Assembly: GCA_902496505.1 (NCBI GenBank)
Contig: CABVBB010000145.1
Location: 1-6,094, forward strand
Reading direction: 5' to 3'
Origin: an uncultured Peptococcaceae bacterium
GTDB taxonomy: Bacteria > Bacillota > Peptococcia > Peptococcales > Peptococcaceae
DNA: 6,094 nt
Both the position numbers and the translations under genes were made by a program. Positions 1-5,506 of this stretch are shown here, one piece after another; positions within the stretch are counted from its first letter, which is position 1; the number at the start of each line of letters is the position of its first letter. A model generated the notes under the pieces. The model saw only the letters and a program-made list of their open reading frames with translations, did not search any database and was not told where the DNA came from.

Positions 1-278
1 CCATTGCCAAGCCGCAAAAGGTGATCCTAGAAGGCAACTACCAGATCTACCAGAGCATGGTCCAGCAAGGCAAAGGCATCGGCTTCGACGTCGTTTCCCC
101 CCTCCTGTCTCTCAACCCGCCCGTCCTCGAGAATATACACAATATCCTCCTCAAAGACTGCCCTATCCTCCAGCTCGGCTATCTCGTCAATAACACCCGC
201 CCCCTATCCGAAGCCGCCCAGATCTTTCTGAACGCCCTCGTTGACTACGTCAAAAGCAATAATTACACCACATCATGA
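1..278 (+). CDS. LysR-type transcriptional regulator, C-terminal end (5'-truncated by window edge)
   Basis: The reading frame is open from base 3 at the left edge to a TGA at 276-278, so this is the 3' end of a longer gene. A GTG at 21 lies inside the frame and is not a believable start. The visible 91 residues look like the last part of a LysR-family effector-binding domain: a stretch reading MVQQGKGIGF, then a segment ending LGYLV, then the C-terminal signature PLSEAAQIFLNAL, which resembles the usual 'LSPAAQxFxxFL' end of these regulators. Such proteins bind DNA through an N-terminal winged helix (outside the window) and sense a small molecule with this domain. By hand count about 74% of its codons end in G or C, clearly more than in the cas genes. 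It converges on cas3, and nothing suggests that it regulates the cas operon. The family call rests on the C-terminal pattern only; the ligand and target genes cannot be told. Confidence 0.68.
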   Translation, partial: IAKPQKVILEGNYQIYQSMVQQGKGIGFDVVSPLLSLNPPVLENIHNILLKDCPILQLGYLVNNTRPLSEAAQIFLNALVDYVKSNNYTTS

Positions 279-292
279 TATCAGCCCAAAGC

Positions 293-334
293 AAAAGAGC
301 CTGTCCGATCACGAACGATCGAACAGGCTCTTTT
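293..334. terminator. Bidirectional intrinsic terminator between lysR-like gene and cas3
   Basis: The arms AAAAGAGCCTGT (293-304) and ACAGGCTCTTTT (323-334) are perfectly complementary. The helix continues past one C/A mismatch (305/322) with CGATC (306-310) pairing to GATCG (317-321), leaving the 6-base loop ACGAAC. Because the stem starts with A4 and ends with T4, each strand reads a GC-rich stem followed by a T run. The plus-strand transcript of the LysR-like gene (stop at 278) and the minus-strand cas transcript (cas3 stop at 362) could therefore both end here. It is the only structure in the 83-bp gap. The T runs are short and partly inside the stem, so efficiency is uncertain. Confidence 0.85.
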
Positions 335-361
335 AGGGCTTAAGGACACCTCAATAAATAT

Positions 362-2515
362 TCACACCAATGTTTTCATATAGCCTAAGAAAGCGTCGTA
401 TTGCTCTTCCCGTAATATCGGCAATTCATCACAAGCAAGGCCCAGCGCCTGCAAAATGGGTTTACGCATAGCTACACTCCCCTTTTGCAGTTCTCTCGCT
501 GATATCTTAAGCCCTGCTCGAATTTTTTTAGCTAAGATCTGATCTGCCACTACAGTGATCGTTTCATCGGGAATCACCCGAAATGTCTCAGCAACATAGG
601 CAAACTCATTCAAACGATCTTTTTTGCATATATGCTGCGGCAGTTCCCCGAGCATTTTACATTCGGCTATAAAAGCTTCTGTCACGGCCTCTGTTATGCT
701 CATCGCAACTAGCCGCTGTGACTCGATCATTTTTGCAAACACACTTTCTGCATTAACAAACGCTGGATTTGAGCGCAAATGGTCATCCACTATGGTAAAA
801 GTCATTAAAGCACCATCTGGATATTCACCATTGCGGCTTATCCGCCCACTCAATTGTAAGTATCTGGCCAAAGAAGAACGCTCACAAAAACCATAATGAA
901 AAGAGAAATCTAAACCGCATTCCACACTGCTTGTAGCTACCAATATCCAATCGTCAAAACACGCTTCTCCAACAGATAATCGATATTGCACTTCCTCGAT
1001 CACTCGAGCTTGATCCTTTGGCATTAACGCCGTTGATAGATGAAGAACATTTTTACCCTGTTTTCTTAAAAAATGGGCTAAATACGCTGCCGAAGCAATG
1101 GTATTCATTACCACTATCTTAGCACCCTTAAAGCTCTCTATAGCCTCTGTGAAATCCTCTACGCTATTAAAATGCGGAACGCTGCCTTCCCAAGCATTAC
1201 GTTTGATGCGACTCTTTTCTAAATCATTCAACTGCCTGCTCATATCCTCTGGTAAAAGGGCGGTCACGATCTGTGATGATAGGTTTCGAAAGCCTTCCGT
1301 CTCCCAAAACTTGATCGTCGTTCCAGAGCAAAGACAAATTTTACAGCCCCATTGATCGGTCAACTCTGTCAGCCAGCGCCAGGCCGGTGGTAAAAGCTCT
1401 AACGGCAGCGCAGCATGACTTTCATCTATAATGATGCCGCTGCCAGGTAATTGATGTAGCTTACGCAATTTCGCCGGCAAATTGCTGGCTAACGTTTCAA
1501 AAAACTGCACAGCAGTGGTTACAATGATCGGTGCAGACCATGTTGCTGCCAAATGGCGCAGCTCTGGTTTTTCAAAGTCTGCCTGATGATGATGTTCAAC
1601 AACGATTTCCTCTGGATCCTCACCAGGCAGCACCACTGCTTGCCGCAAAACGGCTGCTGTCTGTGTAATAATATTAGTATAGGGCAATATGATCACGATA
1701 TGCCGCAGCTGATATTGCTCAGCTGCTTTCAGCATATGCGCCATAACTGCCGTTGTTTTTCCAGTGCCGACCGGGCTATCACAGTACTCCAGCGCACTAT
1801 CAACAGGCGCATCATGGCAATAGCTGTAGACTTTCTCACGCCAGATATTAAGCTTAACATGCTCTTTGCCAGCCGCTTTGAGCCCAGCCACATAACTATC
1901 CAATTGAGTTAGACGCTCCTGCCACCTCAGAGGACAGCCTTCATGATGCTGATCACCCGCATCAGAATAATCCGCATCGACCAAACAGCTTAACAGCACT
2001 CGATAACCTAGTGATGACATATTGACGCTATCTTGCTGCTCATCTTCAGGAATAACGCCTGCCTCCTGCTCATGCTGGCGGATATACTTGGCTAAGTTCT
2101 TTTCCGTATCTGCTATGGCTTTATTGTCGAATCGGAATGGCAGCGCCGATACGCTTTGTTCAATAAGATTTGGCAGCCCTGGCGCATGGTGGGCATAGAC
2201 CAATATGGCCTCTGCTGACTCTTCCTGTTTATCAGACAGTAAATAGCATGTCCCCGCATCTCGATGATCGACAGGCAATTTCTTGGCTTTGACAGCACCC
2301 GAAAGCACTTGCTGATTTACTGCACTCAATTTGCCCAAATCATGGCAAGCCGCCGCCCGCCGTACAACAGTGGCATAATAATCGGCTTTTTCGGAGGCGA
2401 TAAACGGCAATAGGGCTGTCAGATTATGCTCTATGCCGCTTAAGACACCTCTGATATGCGCGCCATACGTTTGCGCTGGCTGCTTACCGCGGGCACTACG
2501 CGCCCAATAGCTCAT
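362..2515 (-). CDS. cas3: Cas3, CRISPR-associated HD nuclease / superfamily 2 helicase
   Basis: A 717-residue effector nuclease that, once recruited to the R-loop by the crRNA complex, unwinds and degrades target DNA. The N-terminal HD domain has the full metal-binding set: H20, H58-D59 with K62 (CHDLGK), H84 (HRDAG) and H109-H110 (YAHHAPG). A further conserved Asp segment, LVDADYSD, lies at about 178-185. The helicase follows: Walker A SPVGTGKT (247-254), motif Ia LPYTNIITQT (277-286), DESH box (364-367), SGT motif III (397-399), VVMNTIASA (468-476), ATSSVECGLDF (527-537) and the arginine-finger motif QLSGRISRNG (554-563). All catalytic motifs are intact, so it should be active. The MSYWARS start is typical of Cas3. 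The start ATG overlaps the cas7 stop as ATGA (2512-2515) with only a weak ribosome binding site, so translation probably depends on coupling to cas7. Unusually it is the last gene of the operon; in standard I-C loci cas3 comes first. HD and helicase are fused, not split into Cas3' and Cas3''. Confidence 0.96.
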   Translation of the reverse strand: MSYWARSARGKQPAQTYGAHIRGVLSGIEHNLTALLPFIASEKADYYATVVRRAAACHDLGKLSAVNQQVLSGAVKAKKLPVDHRDAGTCYLLSDKQEESAEAILVYAHHAPGLPNLIEQSVSALPFRFDNKAIADTEKNLAKYIRQHEQEAGVIPEDEQQDSVNMSSLGYRVLLSCLVDADYSDAGDQHHEGCPLRWQERLTQLDSYVAGLKAAGKEHVKLNIWREKVYSYCHDAPVDSALEYCDSPVGTGKTTAVMAHMLKAAEQYQLRHIVIILPYTNIITQTAAVLRQAVVLPGEDPEEIVVEHHHQADFEKPELRHLAATWSAPIIVTTAVQFFETLASNLPAKLRKLHQLPGSGIIIDESHAALPLELLPPAWRWLTELTDQWGCKICLCSGTTIKFWETEGFRNLSSQIVTALLPEDMSRQLNDLEKSRIKRNAWEGSVPHFNSVEDFTEAIESFKGAKIVVMNTIASAAYLAHFLRKQGKNVLHLSTALMPKDQARVIEEVQYRLSVGEACFDDWILVATSSVECGLDFSFHYGFCERSSLARYLQLSGRISRNGEYPDGALMTFTIVDDHLRSNPAFVNAESVFAKMIESQRLVAMSITEAVTEAFIAECKMLGELPQHICKKDRLNEFAYVAETFRVIPDETITVVADQILAKKIRAGLKISARELQKGSVAMRKPILQALGLACDELPILREEQYDAFLGYMKTLV

Positions 2516-3387
2516 AAAGTTTCCATCAGATCTATAACAGGCGCTGTTTTGCCCTGAAGCTTTTCATTGAGTGCGGCTATACTGCTTTGTAATGCCGCTT
2601 CATCGTAATCCTTCCAGGATATGGCCGGCCCACTGCCGCCTGTTAAACGTGCAGGGGTCAGCGCTTCAATGATCTTGAAATCATTATACATACCGCGGGC
2701 ACGGTCGTGTTCTACATAAAAAGCATAGCGTATATCTACCTGTGAACGAATATATGAAGCCGTCTCTTTGTACGCATGAGGGATCAACTTTAATAATAAT
2801 TCAATATCCTGCGCTGTACATTTGGTCTTCTGCGCAGCCGTCGCATTGATAAAGAAGGGCATAGCATACAGACCATATTCCACAACGCGATAAGCTAATG
2901 GTGCCATACCCTTGCTTTTATCATCTTCCACTGGCAGTACCTTGGTGGTCGTCAATCGTTTGATTCGGATCGGATCCAATGATACACCTAAGCCAAATTG
3001 GACAACACCTGAGGAAATGAACGATTCTCCCTTACCCTCCTCCTCTTTTTCCAAGAAGGTCGTCCCAAAAACACGCACATCCCAATACTTGGCCAGCAGT
3101 TTGTCAGCTGACAAAGTCCGCACGTCAGCCCGTTTGGTTTTTTTGCTTTCCAGGATATCAAAACCCTCCTCTGGCAGTTTAAGTTCTACAGCAAGTTCCT
3201 GCCAGATGGGTCCCTCCTTTATTTCCACCAGATCTCGCAGCTTCCGCTTGAACGATACCGGCGAAATCTCGCCCCGTCCATCCTGCCGTATTCTGGGATC
3301 GCTGTCTCGGTCAGGATCGCCATTAGGATTGGAATCGACCACTTCTATCAAAAGTAATCCTGTCCCGCGCTTAATAAATTCACTCAT
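2512..3387 (-). CDS. cas7: Cas7 (Csd2-type), Cascade backbone subunit
   Basis: A 291-residue protein of the Cas7/Csd2 RAMP family. About seven copies polymerise along the crRNA spacer and hold it for base pairing with target DNA. The N-terminus carries the family hallmark SNPNGDPD (19-26), followed by PVSFKRKLRD (43-52). WDVRVFG (102-108) and GVVQFG (127-132) match the usual Csd2 positions, and a RIKRLTTTK segment lies at 141-149. The start was set at 3387 (MSEFIKRG) rather than the upstream in-frame ATG at 3447. The extra 20 residues would be a Lys/Arg/Gln-rich stretch translated from inside cas8c, while an AAGGAGG site stands 9 bases before 3387. The gene begins one base after the cas8c stop and overlaps cas3 by 4 bp. 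It has the strongest ribosome binding site seen in the operon, which fits the high copy number of Cas7 in the complex. The variable regions differ from textbook I-C Csd2, suggesting a divergent branch. Confidence 0.95.
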   Translation of the reverse strand: MSEFIKRGTGLLLIEVVDSNPNGDPDRDSDPRIRQDGRGEISPVSFKRKLRDLVEIKEGPIWQELAVELKLPEEGFDILESKKTKRADVRTLSADKLLAKYWDVRVFGTTFLEKEEEGKGESFISSGVVQFGLGVSLDPIRIKRLTTTKVLPVEDDKSKGMAPLAYRVVEYGLYAMPFFINATAAQKTKCTAQDIELLLKLIPHAYKETASYIRSQVDIRYAFYVEHDRARGMYNDFKIIEALTPARLTGGSGPAISWKDYDEAALQSSIAALNEKLQGKTAPVIDLMETL

Positions 3388-3388
3388 T

Positions 3389-3814
3389 TTATTCTGCCTC
3401 CTTAATTTCTTCTGCCGTTTCTGTTTGAGCTGCTGTTTTCTTTTCATATGGAACCGTCGCTAAATAACCGAACAAGACCTGAGCCTGCTGAGCAGGTGTA
3501 AAACGCTCTGGCAATTCCTGCTTCCCCAGCTGTAAACTGACTTCCGCTATACGAGCCAAAACCCATTTTACTAGGCCGATATTTTCGCCAACCGCTGTTT
3601 CCGCCCAAGATAAATAAATCTTCATACGTTCCCGGAGGCGGTTGACAGCCTCGATAGGCTCTTCACAGGCAATGTTGAGCATTTCGTTGCCCATAAGCTG
3701 AGCGGGCAGCATTTTTTTATTGTCGCCATTATTTCTGACTCGAATGCAATATTCCTTGTGCAGCATATCTGCCAGCTTCAAAAATTGTCCAAGATTATAC
3801 GGTATATCCATCAT
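3389..3814 (-). CDS. cas11c: Candidate Cas11c small subunit, translated from an internal start in cas8c
   Basis: In characterised type I-C systems the small subunit Cas11c is produced from an internal start near the 3' end of cas8c. Here the minus strand carries AAAGGAG, six bases, then ATG-ATG in the cas8c frame at codons 565 and 566. Starting at the first ATG gives 141 residues (MMDIPYNLGQFLKLADM...), ending at the cas8c stop. The product is predicted mostly helical, with a central MLNIACEEPIEAVNRLRERM helix and a FTPAQQAQVLFGYL segment near the C-terminus, similar in kind to small subunits that line the belly of Cascade. Size, position and ribosome binding site all fit. The caution is that AAAGGAG is also simply the Arg-Lys-Glu codons CGA-AAG-GAG, so it could occur by chance. 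Alternative starts within the segment are the adjacent ATG (3811) or later in-frame ATGs. Confidence 0.72.
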   Translation of the reverse strand: MMDIPYNLGQFLKLADMLHKEYCIRVRNNGDNKKMLPAQLMGNEMLNIACEEPIEAVNRLRERMKIYLSWAETAVGENIGLVKWVLARIAEVSLQLGKQELPERFTPAQQAQVLFGYLATVPYEKKTAAQTETAEEIKEAE

Positions 3815-5506
3815 ATACGTCTCCTTTCGTATGCCCAGCCGCCATAAGAGGATCGCCAGCAAGGACACAAACTGCATGCCCTGCCGCGTCTGTTCCTTAT
3901 AGCTTTTCTCCAAAGGGGCTGGCGCCTGCTTCAGCGCTTCTCCGCCCAAGTCGCCTAAAAGCCTCGCTCCTTTAGCTAGTGTATGTTCTAAAATAGTTGT
4001 CAGTAATTCACTTTGATCAATTGCTATATTTTGCGGCATATAGATCTGATAGATCTCATGCAGAGAAACCAAGCTGTGTTTTGAGGGCTTTAACGAATTT
4101 GTGCGGCTGTAATTGATCTTTAAAAGCCGGCAGATCTCATCTGGCCCAAGACAAAGCGGTTCATAGCGTATGCTAGCTTTTTGGACCTTTATCTTTACAA
4201 AGATTGGCGGATAATTTTGGGCAGCCTCCTGCCAGTTGAATAAGTTTTGGCAAAACTGCTCCGTTATCCAAGACGATTCATAAACCACTTGCTTGCGCCC
4301 AGGATCCAATGTTTCCAGCAAGATCATATTGATCTTTGAACGAGGATTCTTGCGCTGGACGCTCTCTAAACTGCCAATGACCTGCTGGCACAATTTCTCA
4401 AACGCCATCGCTGCGGCTCCTTCTTGCTCATCTGCACCGATCCCTCTCAGCACTTTGGCTAGCAGCGCCTCATTTTGCGGATCATCTGCCAGATAGGCCA
4501 AAAGCAAGTCAGGCTTATCACGATTACTGTCTGTTATGGCAGACCAAGAAATGTCTTTACGCTCCTTGGCTGTCAAAAAAGCCACTGCGTCATTCATGGC
4601 ATCACTGTCGGTCTTACCTATCTGATAAGCCTCTGCCCCCGATAAGGTATAACGGGTCAGGCATGGTGTATCTGCTTTTTTGGAATACAGATAGGTCAGC
4701 CCCAAAATAGGCAGGTTCGGATTAGGGTATTTTGCTCCCACTCCCGCTGCGGCCGCGCCAGTTAGGGGAGAAACGATTTGACCCGACTCCTCTTCTGCTG
4801 ATGTATTTTGATTGAGCAGCGTTACCAAAGCTGCCCGCGTTGCTGGTGAACTCACCAAATTGCCATACTCATTTACTTCGTAAACATCATAATAGGTCAT
4901 ACAGCTGGCTACATATTTGCCCGTCTTATCCTTACTGCCTGCCAACAGATCCTTTAGGAGATCCAGTATGGTGTCGTCCTGACAGCGCGGAATATAATCT
5001 ACCAGAAAGTCCAGCAGCTTGTGTACAAAAAGCAGTGTCTCCTCTTCTCGCGGGAAAACAGAAACGAGCTGCTGCAAAGCGCCTAATTCTGGCTGTTCCG
5101 TTTGTCCAAGCACCTTGAATTCCGCTAATGACCATTCAGAGATTTTGATATCTTGACATGCCGAATTAACCGCCGAAAAATCCAAGTTCAAAAGCCACTC
5201 CCGTTTTTCGGATGACTTTAGTTTTTTCCACTGGATCGTCTCCTGCTTATTGCTTTCTATTTCTTGCAGCAGGGGTTTCTTCACGCGAATAGCCGGAAAG
5301 CTATTATAATTGCCCTTACTGTGCTTCCATAAGAGCGCCGTCTCATCTTTCTGTAACAGCCGAACCTCCTTAGGCAGTCCTTGCTGATCCAATGCGATCA
5401 ATAACGTGTGACCCTTGCCAATATTACTGACGTTCGGATGGGTGGTTGACCGCAATAGGCCATATTTCTCCAAGACCTGACTCAATTCATAGAGCTCATT
5501 GAGCAT
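3389..5506 (-). CDS. cas8c: Cas8c (Csd1-type), large subunit of type I-C Cascade
   Basis: A 705-residue protein identified as Cas8c/Csd1, the large subunit that recognises the PAM, opens the DNA and docks Cas3. The evidence is the N-terminus MLNELYELSQVLEKYG, which follows the Csd1 pattern of a short Leu/Tyr-rich helix, its place between cas5 and cas7, and its length. At 705 residues it is longer than many Cas8c proteins (about 550-650 from memory). A low-complexity Ala/Gly stretch lies at about 248-258 (PLTGAAAAGVG), and the C-terminal tail after about residue 688 is charged and probably disordered. Start 5506 was chosen because AAAAGGGGG stands 9 bases before it; the in-frame ATG at 5536 has no such site and would add 10 atypical residues. 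The gene overlaps the cas5 stop by 11 bp and ends 1 bp before cas7. The C-terminal helical part (from about residue 565) is probably also made separately as Cas11c. No enzymatic motif is seen, as expected for this subunit. Confidence 0.9.
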   Translation of the reverse strand: MLNELYELSQVLEKYGLLRSTTHPNVSNIGKGHTLLIALDQQGLPKEVRLLQKDETALLWKHSKGNYNSFPAIRVKKPLLQEIESNKQETIQWKKLKSSEKREWLLNLDFSAVNSACQDIKISEWSLAEFKVLGQTEQPELGALQQLVSVFPREEETLLFVHKLLDFLVDYIPRCQDDTILDLLKDLLAGSKDKTGKYVASCMTYYDVYEVNEYGNLVSSPATRAALVTLLNQNTSAEEESGQIVSPLTGAAAAGVGAKYPNPNLPILGLTYLYSKKADTPCLTRYTLSGAEAYQIGKTDSDAMNDAVAFLTAKERKDISWSAITDSNRDKPDLLLAYLADDPQNEALLAKVLRGIGADEQEGAAAMAFEKLCQQVIGSLESVQRKNPRSKINMILLETLDPGRKQVVYESSWITEQFCQNLFNWQEAAQNYPPIFVKIKVQKASIRYEPLCLGPDEICRLLKINYSRTNSLKPSKHSLVSLHEIYQIYMPQNIAIDQSELLTTILEHTLAKGARLLGDLGGEALKQAPAPLEKSYKEQTRQGMQFVSLLAILLWRLGIRKETYMMDIPYNLGQFLKLADMLHKEYCIRVRNNGDNKKMLPAQLMGNEMLNIACEEPIEAVNRLRERMKIYLSWAETAVGENIGLVKWVLARIAEVSLQLGKQELPERFTPAQQAQVLFGYLATVPYEKKTAAQTETAEEIKEAE
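3397..3403 (-). promoter_or_regulatory. Ribosome binding site of cas7, decides its start
   Basis: On the minus strand this reads AAGGAGG, a near-perfect Shine-Dalgarno sequence 9 bases before the ATG at 3387-3385. It lies in the last codons of cas8c, and it supports the short cas7 start over the in-frame ATG 60 bases upstream. Confidence 0.85.
3821..3827 (-). promoter_or_regulatory. Internal ribosome binding site in cas8c for Cas11c
   Basis: The minus strand reads AAAGGAG six bases upstream of the ATG at 3814-3812 and nine upstream of the next ATG at 3811-3809. Both ATGs are in the cas8c frame. It sits where type I-C operons need a separate start for the small subunit. Confidence 0.65.

Noticed and set aside
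21..278. A complete 85-residue gene starting with GTG at 21
   Set aside because: The frame is open to the window edge, and the protein matches the C-terminal end of a LysR regulator, so the gene begins outside the window.
279..361. CRISPR repeat or small RNA gene in the gap after cas3
   Set aside because: The gap holds one terminator-like hairpin and no second copy of any repeat unit. It is too short for an array.
364..367. Idea that the Cas3 helicase is defective because motif II is DESH and motif III is SGT
   Set aside because: DExH-type variation is normal in superfamily 2 helicases, and SGT replaces SAT in many Cas3 proteins. Walker A and the GRxxR motif are intact.
1553..1912. A 119-codon plus-strand frame antisense to cas3
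   Set aside because: It overlaps the intact Walker A to DESH part of Cas3, and the translation shows no family pattern.
3388..3447. A longer cas7 with 20 extra residues from the ATG at 3447
   Set aside because: The extra part is a Lys/Arg/Gln run read out of frame from cas8c, and the AAGGAGG at 3397-3403 clearly serves the ATG at 3387.
2912..3463. A 183-codon open frame on the plus strand across cas7 and the end of cas8c
   Set aside because: It lies antisense to two genes with clear family motifs. Its translation is Ser/Arg-rich low complexity with no recognisable domain, so it is a shadow frame.
4040..4056. Direct repeat ATAGATCT with a 9-bp period inside cas8c
   Set aside because: It only encodes the repeated Ile-Tyr of the EIYQIY segment. 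There are two copies only, so it is not a CRISPR or regulatory repeat.
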